Positions 9,524-18,697 of a stretch of DNA of 27,819 nt are shown in pieces; positions within the stretch are counted from its first letter, which is position 1, and each line of letters starts with the position of its first letter. This DNA comes from Ascoidea tarda (nom. inval.). Lineage: Eukaryota > Ascomycota > Saccharomycetes > Ascoideales > Ascoideaceae. Below the pieces are notes generated by a model. That model was not told the DNA's origin, ran no database searches, and saw only the letters and a list, made by a program, of their open reading frames with translations. Where the stretch lies: the NCBI GenBank assembly GCA_030560485.1, contig JAKTTS010000178.1:1-27819 (forward strand), written 5' to 3'. The position numbers and the translations under genes were made by a program.

Positions 9524-9948
9524 TTTTAAAAAAAAACAAAAAATTTCCTATTCTCTTATAATCTTATAATCCTATAATATAGTACTATGCTAATATATTA
9601 TACCTTTGCTGGAAAAGAAAGTTATAACTTAGAATCTGATTTGCCAAATGGCAACTTTCAATTTCCTTTCGGCTCGCTCTTTTCCCTTAATTCCTTTGCT
9701 GGACATGAGCACATCAAAGCACTCTCAATTTGTAATCATAGCCTTATCATATGAACATTTTAAAAAACAGCAACATATAAATACATATATAAATCACCTT
9801 AATTGAATACGACGATTAAAAACTATTACCTGAACAGCATACCCAGATACCATATGCAAAATACCTTTAACCAACACTGCTCAATTCAATTTAATTGTAA
9901 TTACACTTTTAAATATTCATATCCATTTCTATACATTTAAATCTCACC
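9524..9948. promoter_or_regulatory. Shared divergent promoter (219-aa gene / hydrolase)
   Basis: This is a 425-bp head-to-head region. The direct repeat CCTTTGCTGGA occurs at 9603-9613 and 9693-9703, 90 bp apart. An inverted repeat, TTGCC-AAAT-GGCAA, lies between them at 9641-9654. These may be regulatory sites acting on one or both genes (inference). Confidence 0.5.
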
Positions 9949-11463
9949 ATGTCTTCGGTGGCAACTAACAATACCCCAGTTCAAATTCATAACATCGAGT
10001 TTTCCTACGCAGACGCCTTCAAATACTGGTGGAACTCATCTTTTAAAACTCTAAGAAAATATGAAAAGGATTTATTAGAGAGCAATCTCTCGTTTTACCC
10101 CACCCCAGATGATAAGAAAATAACAGGAAAATTAATTGACACCAAAATAGATGATAATGATAATTATATTCACGAATTCTATATTGAAAATAATGAAAAA
10201 GATTTAAAAAATCCCAAAAATGAAGATAAACATGTAATCTTCATTCATGGTTATGGTGCTTCGTTGGGATTTTATTTTAAAAACTTTCAAGATTTTTCAA
10301 AGATTCCCGGTATTAAATTGCACGCAATTGACTTACTTGGTTTTGGTTTGTCGTCTAGACCAAGGTTTCCCAGAAAACAGAAAGAGAAAATCGATGATAT
10401 TGACAGATCTCAAGATTATTTTTTAAGTTCTTTTGAGAGCTGGAGAAAAGCTAAAAAAATTGGTAATTTTGTTTTGGTTGCTCATTCATTAGGTGGGTAC
10501 TTGGGTTTTTTGTATTCTTTAAAATATCCTGAACATGTTGACAAATTGGTACTAATTTCGCCTGTTGGTGTTGAAAGAAATTACTATTCGATCAGAGAAA
10601 ATTTGGCCAATAATGAAATTAATAATCATTTGAAGAACACAATTTTGGATAAGTTGGCCCCAAGAAAAGTCAAAATGGAAGATGTTGTTCCCAATGACAA
10701 TGCTTCAGATTCGGATGTTACTACTGATACTAAGACCAATAAAGGTCCTAATAAAGACGATAAATACAAGAACAACCATAAACATAAAACCAATAAAGAC
10801 AGTGGAGCACCTGAAGATCCAAATTCAGTGGCAATTAACCAGGGCCCTGATTTGAAAAAGGAATTCAATACAGACAGCCAGGTTGAGTTTGATCATGAAC
10901 TACAGACAAACAGACTATTGAGTATTCCAACGTGGCTAAGAATATCTTGGGAAAAATCACTAGTGTCTCCCTTTGATATACTACGAGCAATGGGTCCCTT
11001 GAGTCCACATTTTGCACTAAAATGGTCGAGAAGAAGATTCAGTCAAACATTCAACAACATGAATGATTTCATCACAATGCACAACTACGTTTACTACTCG
11101 CTACTAGTTGGGAAACCCTCTGGAGAATACTCAGTGGCAAGATTGTTGGCACCAGTAGCTGTGGCATACTACCCACTATTGGACAGAATACCCAAGGCCA
11201 GCAAAATCGACAAAAACAAGAAATCACTCTTCACCAACATCCCCTCGCTCTGGCTCTATGGAGACGAAGACTGGATGAACAAAGACGCAGGCAACTTGAT
11301 AGTGAACGAGATCAACAAGGTGCACAGCCAGTTGGGCCTCGAAGGCAAGAGCAGCACTGACCACCTCTCGCAGTTCAAGATCATCTCCAAAGCTGGCCAC
11401 CATGTCTACTTTGACAATCCTGTAGACTTCAAAGACGCCTTTTTGGAGTTCTCAGGCTGGTGA
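9949..11463 (+). CDS. Alpha/beta-hydrolase of the CLD1/ICT1 (ABHD4/5) lipid-acting family
   Basis: The protein has 504 residues. The oxyanion-side motif HGYGAS follows a beta strand near residues 95-105. The nucleophile elbow AHSLGG places the serine at 180. The acid is in GDEDWM (D441 likely) and the catalytic histidine in GHH at about 484. H484-x4-D489 (HHVYFD) matches the H-x4-D motif known from ABHD4/5 and yeast Ict1/Cld1/Eeb-type relatives. Family members are cardiolipin deacylases (Cld1, mitochondrial) or lysophosphatidate acyltransferase-like enzymes (Ict1). I cannot choose between them and see no strong N-terminal presequence. A polar K/N/D-rich insertion of about 75 residues (about 240-320) interrupts the cap region. 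Third positions shift from AT-rich at the start to strongly GC-rich after about 11180, continuing into the downstream intergenic DNA. Confidence 0.88.
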   Translation: MSSVATNNTPVQIHNIEFSYADAFKYWWNSSFKTLRKYEKDLLESNLSFYPTPDDKKITGKLIDTKIDDNDNYIHEFYIENNEKDLKNPKNEDKHVIFIHGYGASLGFYFKNFQDFSKIPGIKLHAIDLLGFGLSSRPRFPRKQKEKIDDIDRSQDYFLSSFESWRKAKKIGNFVLVAHSLGGYLGFLYSLKYPEHVDKLVLISPVGVERNYYSIRENLANNEINNHLKNTILDKLAPRKVKMEDVVPNDNASDSDVTTDTKTNKGPNKDDKYKNNHKHKTNKDSGAPEDPNSVAINQGPDLKKEFNTDSQVEFDHELQTNRLLSIPTWLRISWEKSLVSPFDILRAMGPLSPHFALKWSRRRFSQTFNNMNDFITMHNYVYYSLLVGKPSGEYSVARLLAPVAVAYYPLLDRIPKASKIDKNKKSLFTNIPSLWLYGDEDWMNKDAGNLIVNEINKVHSQLGLEGKSSTDHLSQFKIISKAGHHVYFDNPVDFKDAFLEFSGW

Positions 11464-11765
11464 AGCCCGTAGTTGTAGAGGCCTTATCTTATCTGGCCAC
11501 ACCTCCATCGCTCCATCTCCTCGACGAGAAAGGAGCTGTTGGTGAATGGCTGAAAAGCCCACTGTCTTATGTAAGCGCTCTGACTCATTTTCCAGCTGCA
11601 GCTCCAACAAAAGAATCTCTTCAACACCAGAGCTGCTGTGTTTGCTGATAACCTCCTGTAAGTTCCCCCATTGCAGCTCTTATCGTCGCTTGCTTTGCAA
11701 TTGCCATAGCGCTTCTTTTCTATTTAAACTTTGTCGCTTCCCTCTTTTTTTCACTGCCATTTTTT
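11464..11765. promoter_or_regulatory. Promoter of ALA1 / 3' flank of the hydrolase gene
   Basis: This compact 302-bp tandem gap is GC-rich near the hydrolase stop and becomes pyrimidine-rich (C/T runs) close to the ALA1 starts. The overlapping small frames at 11460-11648 and 11546-11836 are unlikely to be genes. A pyrimidine-rich leader is common at highly expressed yeast genes. Confidence 0.5.
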
Positions 11766-14700
11766 ATGTCAATTTTTCCTCTTCTCTCAAACACAAGGAA
11801 ATACACACTCTCTCGCTGCCATCCATCTTCAATTAGTCGTTTTAACCTCAATTATCGCCTCAACCCTCTCCTCTTCAAAATGACCTTCTCAGCTACTGTC
11901 CAAAAGTTCCCCGACCCTGAGAACTGGAGCGCCACCAAAGTTAGAAACACATTCATAGACTACTTCAAGGACGTGAAGGACCACACTTTTATTCCTTCAT
12001 CCTCTGTAATTCCCTACGATGATCCTACTCTTTTGTTTGCTAATGCTGGTATGAACCAGTACAAACCTATCTTCCTCGGTACTGCTGACCCAAATTCAAT
12101 ATTCTTCAACTTGAAAAGAGCTGTTAATTCTCAAAAATGCATAAGAGCCGGCGGTAAGCACAACGATTTAGATGATGTTGGTAAGGATTCCTACCACCAC
12201 ACTTTCTTTGAAATGTTGGGTAATTGGTCCTTTGGCGACTATTTCAAAAAGGAGGCAATTGACTGGTCTTGGGATTTATTGACCAACGTTTATGGTCTTC
12301 CCAAAGATCGTCTCTATGTTACTTACTTTGAAGGTGACGCCAAACAAGGTCTCGAACCTGATTTAGAAGCCAAAAAATTATGGGAAAACACTGGTATCGA
12401 TCCTGATCATATTCTTCCTGGTGACGCCCATGACAACTTTTGGGAAATGGGTGACCAAGGTCCATGTGGTCCATGTTCTGAGATCCATTACGATAGAATT
12501 GGTGGCAGAAATGCTTCTCATTTGGTCAATCAAGATGATCCAAACGTTTTAGAAATCTGGAATAACGTTTTCATGCAATACAATAGAGAGGCTGATGGTT
12601 CTTTAAGACCATTGCCCGCTAAACATATCGATACTGGTATGGGGTTCGAAAGATTAGTATCGGTATTACAAGATGTTAAATCAAACTATGATACTGATGT
12701 TTTTCAACCTTTATTTCAAACAATTCAAAAAATCACAAATGTTAGACCCTACAAAGGTTATTTTGGTGAAGAAGACGTTGATGGAATTGACACCGCTTAT
12801 AGAGTCTTAGCTGATCATGTAAGAACTTTGACTTTTGCAATTGTTGATGGCGGTGTTCCAAACAGTGAAGGTAGAGGCTATGTCTTGAGAAGAATCTTAA
12901 GAAGAGGCTGCAGATTTGCAAGGAAATATATGAACTATCCAATCGGCAAAGAACCCTTTTTCTCCAAATTGGTCCCAACTCTAATTGACCAAGTCAAGGA
13001 TATCTTTCCTGAAATTACAAAGGACACTGATAATTTATTTGAAATATTAAATGATGAAGAAAATTCTTTTTCTAAAACTTTAGACCGTGGTGAAAAATTG
13101 TTTTCAGAATATGCTCAAAAGGCTTTGAAATCAAATGACAAAACACTTAACGGTAAAGATGTTTGGAGATTATATGATACGTATGGTTTCCCAGTTGATT
13201 TAACTCAAATCATGGCCGAAGAAGCCGGTTTAAAAATTAACCAGTCTGATTTTGAAAAGGCAAAACAAGAAAGTTATGAAGCCTCAAAGGGTGGCTCTTC
13301 TACTACCGCTAAGGACAAAATAAAATTGGACGTATTTTCAATGAAAAAACTCGATGAAAATCCTCTCGTTGTTAAAACTGATGATAGCTTCAAATATACA
13401 ACAAATGATATTCATTCAAAGATTTTAGCCATTTATGATGGCAAGGAATTTGCATCCTCTATCAATGCCACTTCAGAAAATAAAGAATTTGGTATTGTTT
13501 TAGATAAAACACCCTTTTATGCTGAATCTGGTGGTCAAGAATATGATACAGGAAGATTGGTTATTGATGGCCAGTCAGAATTTGTCGTCACTAATGTGCA
13601 ACTCTATGGCTCTTATGTTCTTCATACTGGTTACCTAGCTGAAGGTTCTTTATTCGTTTCAGATCAAATAATCGCCTCATTTGACTTGAATCGTCGTTTA
13701 CCAATAAAGAATAACCATACTGGTACCCATATTCTTAATCTTGCTTTACGTTCAGTTCTTGGTGATTCAATTGACCAAAAGGGTTCTTTAGTTGCTCCAG
13801 ATAAATTAAGGTTTGATTTCTCACACAAAAGGCCTGTATCCATTGATGAAATCAAAAAAATTGAAAAAATTTGTAAAGACCAAATTAAGAAAAATCTTGT
13901 TGTCTACTCAGAAGATGTCTCTTTACTTAGTTCAAAGGCTATTTATGGTCTAAGAGCCGTATTTGGTGAAGTCTACCCAGACCCAGTTCGTGTTATTTCG
14001 ATTGGTGTCCCAGCTCAAGAATTATTAGAAAATCCTGATAATAAAGAATGGTACAATTATTCTGTCGAATTTTGTGGTGGTACTCATGTTCCAAAAACAG
14101 GTGAAATTAAAGACTTAATTATTGTCGAAGAAAATGGTATTGCCAAAGGAATCAGAAGAGTAGTTTGCTATACAGGTGCTGCCGCCTTTAAATATCAAGA
14201 AATTGCTTTAGCAATGAATAATCAACTTAATTTAATTAGTGTATTACCATTTGGTGGACTCAAAGAAAAAAAATTAAAAGAATTTGGTGTTGAATTAAAT
14301 AAATCATCTATTTCTCTTTTATCCAAGAATGAATTGAAAACAAAATTCTCTAAAATAGATAAGGCCTATAAAGATGAACTTAAAAAGAAATTAAAAGCTG
14401 AAAGTAAAAAAACACTTGATACTATTCAAGGCTACTTCAAAGAAAATGCCGATGCTAAAATTTTAGTTGCTCATGTTGATATATCATCTAACGGTAAAGC
14501 TATTACTGAGGCTTTCAATTATTTAAAAAAGTCAGCAAAAGATAAAACAGTTTATTTGGTCACCGGTAACAAATTTGACAAAAAAATTGCTCATGGTTGT
14601 TATGTCTCTGATTCCTTACTATCTCAAGGAGTAAAATCAAATGATATTACTGATTTAGCTAGTAAGTTTATTGGCGGTAAAGCTGGTGGTAAAGGCAATA

Positions 14701-14789
14701 TTTCCCAAGGTATGGGTGATAAATTTGATGGTATCAATAATGCTGTTTCACAAATTACAGAACTTTTAAATCAAAAATTAAACTTATAG
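11766..14789 (+). CDS. ALA1: Alanyl-tRNA synthetase, dual cytosolic/mitochondrial form
   Basis: The enzyme charges tRNA-Ala with alanine and edits mischarged Ser/Gly. From the internal ATG at 11880 the product is 969 residues, very near S. cerevisiae Ala1 (958), beginning MTFSATVQKF. An in-frame upstream ATG at 11766 adds 38 residues (starting MSIFPLLSNTRKYTLSR) with several Arg/Lys and no acidic residue, a typical mitochondrial presequence. The upstream ATG has T at -3 and the internal one A at -3, so leaky scanning could make both forms. The class II catalytic core is at the N-terminus (FANAGMNQYKP, RAGGKHNDLDDVG, ending with the GMGFERL region). The editing-domain zinc ligands are visible: H613 and H617 (HTGTH), and C732 and H736 (CGGTH), numbered from 11880. 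A DHHA1-type C-terminal domain follows (GGKAGGKG). Codon use is that of a highly expressed gene. Confidence 0.97.
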   Translation: MSIFPLLSNTRKYTLSRCHPSSISRFNLNYRLNPLLFKMTFSATVQKFPDPENWSATKVRNTFIDYFKDVKDHTFIPSSSVIPYDDPTLLFANAGMNQYKPIFLGTADPNSIFFNLKRAVNSQKCIRAGGKHNDLDDVGKDSYHHTFFEMLGNWSFGDYFKKEAIDWSWDLLTNVYGLPKDRLYVTYFEGDAKQGLEPDLEAKKLWENTGIDPDHILPGDAHDNFWEMGDQGPCGPCSEIHYDRIGGRNASHLVNQDDPNVLEIWNNVFMQYNREADGSLRPLPAKHIDTGMGFERLVSVLQDVKSNYDTDVFQPLFQTIQKITNVRPYKGYFGEEDVDGIDTAYRVLADHVRTLTFAIVDGGVPNSEGRGYVLRRILRRGCRFARKYMNYPIGKEPFFSKLVPTLIDQVKDIFPEITKDTDNLFEILNDEENSFSKTLDRGEKLFSEYAQKALKSNDKTLNGKDVWRLYDTYGFPVDLTQIMAEEAGLKINQSDFEKAKQESYEASKGGSSTTAKDKIKLDVFSMKKLDENPLVVKTDDSFKYTTNDIHSKILAIYDGKEFASSINATSENKEFGIVLDKTPFYAESGGQEYDTGRLVIDGQSEFVVTNVQLYGSYVLHTGYLAEGSLFVSDQIIASFDLNRRLPIKNNHTGTHILNLALRSVLGDSIDQKGSLVAPDKLRFDFSHKRPVSIDEIKKIEKICKDQIKKNLVVYSEDVSLLSSKAIYGLRAVFGEVYPDPVRVISIGVPAQELLENPDNKEWYNYSVEFCGGTHVPKTGEIKDLIIVEENGIAKGIRRVVCYTGAAAFKYQEIALAMNNQLNLISVLPFGGLKEKKLKEFGVELNKSSISLLSKNELKTKFSKIDKAYKDELKKKLKAESKKTLDTIQGYFKENADAKILVAHVDISSNGKAITEAFNYLKKSAKDKTVYLVTGNKFDKKIAHGCYVSDSLLSQGVKSNDITDLASKFIGGKAGGKGNISQGMGDKFDGINNAVSQITELLNQKLNL

Positions 14790-15254
14790 ATTAAATTCTT
14801 GTATTGTTTGTTTTACATTTTTCTCTTTATATATTATAGCTTTAATAAGTTTTATGAATGTGTGAGATTATAAGTTGACTGTATTAAATATACTACCTAA
14901 TCCAAGAAAAATTTTCATTACTAAAAAAAACCCAACAATAAGCAAGTAAAAATATTAAAAAGGTTTAGATGATGAAAAAAATAAACGAAAATCCATATAA
15001 TATGAAACAGTAAATATAATTCCAATTCCAATTAAAGTCAATTGTAAATTGTAAATCGATTGAATATCATTAATTTCTGAATTAAGAAAAACATAAAATA
15101 TATATAATAAAATAAATTAATAGGCAAAAAAAAATACTAATAAAACATTCAAAGAAAACGAAAAGAAAAAAGACATAAGTATAAGTGTGATAATTGAAAA
15201 CAGATAAAGTCAAAAAAATATGATCAAAATAATTTTTTAAAAAAAGGATATCTA
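14790..15254. other. AT-rich tail-to-tail intergenic region
   Basis: This 465-bp gap lies between the convergent ends of ALA1 and the kinesin gene. It is very A/T-rich with TATATA-type stretches suited to 3'-end formation. I see no gene or RNA. Confidence 0.5.
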
Positions 15255-18053
15255 TTAATTTAAATTTGAATTTAGAATTGGAGCTGCAATTGTAACTGAA
15301 TTTGGGTTTGATATAGAATTTGAATCTGAATTGATAGCAGTAGTGGTTCCTGTATTTCCATCACCACCTCTTAATGGTTTTATGATTCTTAATTTCAAAC
15401 CAGCTCTTCCATTTACTGTGTTTCTTCTGCTTAAAGATGGAGAGATAATACTTCTTGAAGAACCATTCAATGAAGAAGATGAATTTGAAGACATGGTAGT
15501 AGAAGATCTGATACTATATCTATTTGAATTTCGATTCAGTTTTGGAAAATGAAAGGGTATAATTCCATTGGAATCTGGAGAATAATCGGTATCTTCCTCA
15601 TTAATGCTTTGATTGAAAGAAAAATTCGAAAGCAAAGAATTTCTCCCAACTAAGCCATCAGAATTAGCAGTTCCATTATTGATCATTGTAGAAAGTTCAT
15701 CAACCTGTCCCATATTGAACCCACTCAAAATTTGAGAAGGTGGCCTTGAGCTACGCGCTCCAATGTTTTTAACGGCACTTAATCGATCTTTTAAGAAAGA
15801 TAACTTTTGTTCAAAATTTTGACTTTCTCTAGCAACATGCAACTGTTGTTCTTGAACTGTGGCTTCTAGGATTTTAATTCTTTCACTTCTTGTCTCACAA
15901 ATTTTTTTAATAGAAATGATATCTCTTTTTAGGACGTTATTTTGTAGTTCCATTTCGTTGATTTTGTGATTGAATTGATCTAAAGTTCTTTCTAAAGCCA
16001 TTATTTTTTTCTTTTCAGCTTTCGATAAAAGTTTTTTCTTGAATTTTTCTTTTAGATGATCTATCTCAACTTCAAGGTCAGCTACTTTTTGGCATCTTTC
16101 TTGAAGGTCTTTTAACAAAGCTTCGTTATTATTTTCAGCTTCTATTAAATTAGATTTCAATCTTTTTATGATTAATTCTGAATTATCACAAGAACTATCT
16201 TTTGAAATGGGTAAAGTGGGCACTTTTTCAGCGAGTGTTTCTTGATCAAAAGTTAGATAATCGGCAGGGCTTAAAGGTGATTGATTTTTAGATAATTGAA
16301 GTAGTCTCTTTAATCTTTCAACTTCCTGTTTTAATAAATGATTTTGGTAGTTTGATTCTTTTAATTTTTGGGATTCCAGATCCGAAATTAAAAAGTCATT
16401 ATTTAAAGTATCATCTGTTTGAGCATGTTGTTGAAGTCTTTCAGGATTTTCAGAGTTTTCCGTTTTATTGATCTGACCTACTTGATCGGTTTGATTTGAA
16501 TCAACTGAAGAAGAAGATATATCTTGAGTACCATTGATTGAGTCATTATCATCATTAATGGTTGTTAAAGTTAACCAATTTGAACTTTGTGGAGGATTTC
16601 CAGATCTCCAAAGAATTAACTCTTGTTCTAATTGGTTAATATACTTTTGATGAAATTCGTTATTTTTAGATAAAATGACAACTTTTTTCTTCAATTCACT
16701 GCTTGATAATTCGGTATTAATGTGTGCTTTATTTTGTATTTTTTTAGCTCTTGCGCCGAATCTTAAAGTTGATAAAGTTTCCATATCATTTAATTTTGAA
16801 GGAGAACAATTTATGATAAGACTTGTTCTTGAATTACCACCAAGGGATTCTTGTAAAATTCTAGTTAATTTTGAATCTCTATAGGGGATATGAGTTGATT
16901 TACCATCAGTTAGAGCGTTGATAACATTACCTAAAGAACTTAGAGAACTGTTGATTTTTTTAGCTTCTTCCAAAACTATTCCAGATGCACCAGTTTTACC
17001 AACTTTTTCAGAGCCAGCCAAATCAACTAAGAATAAATTGCCCTTTTTTATTGTACCGGAGCTTATGATTCTTTGAGTTAACTCTATTTGAAAAATAGCA
17101 TGAGATCTTGAAGACTCTTGATTCATACTTGTTGAAGCAACGACTCTAATTTCAGAGCCTTGTCTCATTACATCATAAATATCGTCGACGGATGAAACAT
17201 ATATTTTTTTTAAGCCTTTGACGTAGATGCCATTTTCTTTATCTTCATGAATGGATAATTTAGCTTGAGATCTTGGAGATACCAATAAATCTCTAATTTG
17301 TTCCATATAAATTTCCATATAGGAGACGCCAACAGTGAATTCGATATCTGAACTTGAATCAACGATATATTCAAAGATTCTTTCAGTTATTCTTGGGATT
17401 AAACCCTTTGAATCAATATCTTCAATATCTTTGCCCATCATTGTGTAAGTCTTTCCAGAGCCAGTTTGGCCATAAGCAAGAATGGTTCCATTATAACCTT
17501 TAAATAAATCGTTGACAGTTTGATTGATGGAGTAATCAAAAATTTCCAATTGAGTTGAAGCTTGAGAAAAGACTCTATCAAAAGTGAAAGAACATATTGT
17601 ATCATTTGATTTAAAATTGACGGTTTTATTAGATGAGAAAGTGACAACTTGAGAAGCAAAAGGATCAGAGAGCTCTTGTTCATTTTCAGGTCTAAATCTA
17701 GCAATGACCTTGACATTTCCAGTATTTGTGTTTGAAGCTGTGTTTAGACTCAAACTAAGGGTATTGCTCAGCACTTTTGATAAGGACTCAAGGTAAGGAC
17801 TTGACATTTGAGTGATATTGTTTGTATTACCTGTGTTGTTTATACTTGGGCTGTTTATGTTCTTGATGTTATTGATGTTGTTTGAATCTAAATTTGTGAT
17901 TTGAAAGGAATCAGATATGGAATTTGCAGACAAAGAGTTCTCTATTGGAGATGGATGTGTGATATAAAGAGGATTGAAGTTGTTCTGGTTGTTTAGATTA
18001 GGAGAGGCAGAAGTAGCCATAGATGGAGTTGTAGGTATTGACAACGACGACAT
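15255..18053 (-). CDS. Conventional kinesin heavy chain (kinesin-1)
   Basis: The protein has 932 residues, the usual length of fungal kinesin-1. An N-terminal N/S-rich extension of about 110 residues precedes the motor (about 113-450), which starts VKVIARFRPENEQEL. Nucleotide motifs are intact: P-loop GQTGSGKT at 195-202, switch I NQESSRSH at 311-318 and switch II DLAGSE at 344-349. HIPYRDSKLTRILQESLGG follows, and the neck begins after ARAKKIQNKAHINTELS. Coiled coils fill about 455-500 and 570-760. Near the C-terminus RIIKPLRGG (about 889-897) matches the IAK-type tail motif that folds back to inhibit the kinesin-1 motor. It should carry cargo toward microtubule plus ends. S. cerevisiae keeps only the divergent Smy1 from this subfamily, whereas this protein looks like an active ATPase. 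The N-terminal extension is longer than usual, so the true start could be an internal ATG. Confidence 0.92.
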   Translation of the reverse strand: MSSLSIPTTPSMATSASPNLNNQNNFNPLYITHPSPIENSLSANSISDSFQITNLDSNNINNIKNINSPSINNTGNTNNITQMSSPYLESLSKVLSNTLSLSLNTASNTNTGNVKVIARFRPENEQELSDPFASQVVTFSSNKTVNFKSNDTICSFTFDRVFSQASTQLEIFDYSINQTVNDLFKGYNGTILAYGQTGSGKTYTMMGKDIEDIDSKGLIPRITERIFEYIVDSSSDIEFTVGVSYMEIYMEQIRDLLVSPRSQAKLSIHEDKENGIYVKGLKKIYVSSVDDIYDVMRQGSEIRVVASTSMNQESSRSHAIFQIELTQRIISSGTIKKGNLFLVDLAGSEKVGKTGASGIVLEEAKKINSSLSSLGNVINALTDGKSTHIPYRDSKLTRILQESLGGNSRTSLIINCSPSKLNDMETLSTLRFGARAKKIQNKAHINTELSSSELKKKVVILSKNNEFHQKYINQLEQELILWRSGNPPQSSNWLTLTTINDDNDSINGTQDISSSSVDSNQTDQVGQINKTENSENPERLQQHAQTDDTLNNDFLISDLESQKLKESNYQNHLLKQEVERLKRLLQLSKNQSPLSPADYLTFDQETLAEKVPTLPISKDSSCDNSELIIKRLKSNLIEAENNNEALLKDLQERCQKVADLEVEIDHLKEKFKKKLLSKAEKKKIMALERTLDQFNHKINEMELQNNVLKRDIISIKKICETRSERIKILEATVQEQQLHVARESQNFEQKLSFLKDRLSAVKNIGARSSRPPSQILSGFNMGQVDELSTMINNGTANSDGLVGRNSLLSNFSFNQSINEEDTDYSPDSNGIIPFHFPKLNRNSNRYSIRSSTTMSSNSSSSLNGSSRSIISPSLSRRNTVNGRAGLKLRIIKPLRGGDGNTGTTTAINSDSNSISNPNSVTIAAPILNSNLN

Positions 18054-18697
18054 TGAGACAGTGGGATGAGTTAAAGTGTAGGAGTTAAACAGAGGTATTA
18101 GAAGATGAAAGAGGCCAGTGAGCAGAGGATTTGAGAACAGGTATGGTTTGAGCTGTTGTTAGATGCTGGATATAGCTATGATTATGGTTATGGTAGTGAT
18201 TATGGTTATGGTTGTGATTATGGGATTATGGTTATAGTTGTTGTTGGTACAATTGGAATTAGTGTGATTACGATAAGTGGTCTAAATAGTGTAGGTCGTA
18301 GATGGAGATATTTTTGGTAAATTTATAAATATTTACACCGCTGTTTAGTCAAAGAAGGAAAGAAAACAGGAGAAAATGTGCTGGAAATGTCTTTGAAGAA
18401 GCAGGTTTCTGGGCTGGGAAGTTTCTAAAAAGAAGCAGTCGATGAGCAGATCAAAGAGAACCAAACTGGCAATGGATAAGGAGCTCAGAGAAGAGCAAAA
18501 CTATGGAAAAGGAGAGGTTTTGGGGTAAAGCACATCAAACCGGAGGAGTATGTAAGGAGAGACAATGAGAAGGAAAAGCAGCGCAATGGAGTGGGAGGTA
18601 GAAAGAATAAATGGATTAAAAAAGATATATAGATTTTATATAGAAGGTTATAAACTAAGTTGAAAGAATGTTTTTTTTTGTATCGAGTGAAGAGTGA
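18054..18697. promoter_or_regulatory. Promoter of the kinesin gene / 3' flank of VMA5
   Basis: This 644-bp gap lies between two minus-strand genes. Near the kinesin start it has an 18-bp tandem repeat (18180-18237). Further upstream (18350-18560) it is strongly purine-rich on the + strand. I see no gene. Confidence 0.5.
18180..18237 (+). repeat. 18-bp tandem repeat, two full and two partial copies
   Basis: GATTATGGTTATGGTAGT (18180-18197) is followed by a copy with one change (18198-18215), then GATTATGG (18216-18223) and GATTATGGTTATAG (18224-18237). It lies about 130-185 bp upstream of the kinesin ATG, so it may be in the leader or core promoter. Confidence 0.8.
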
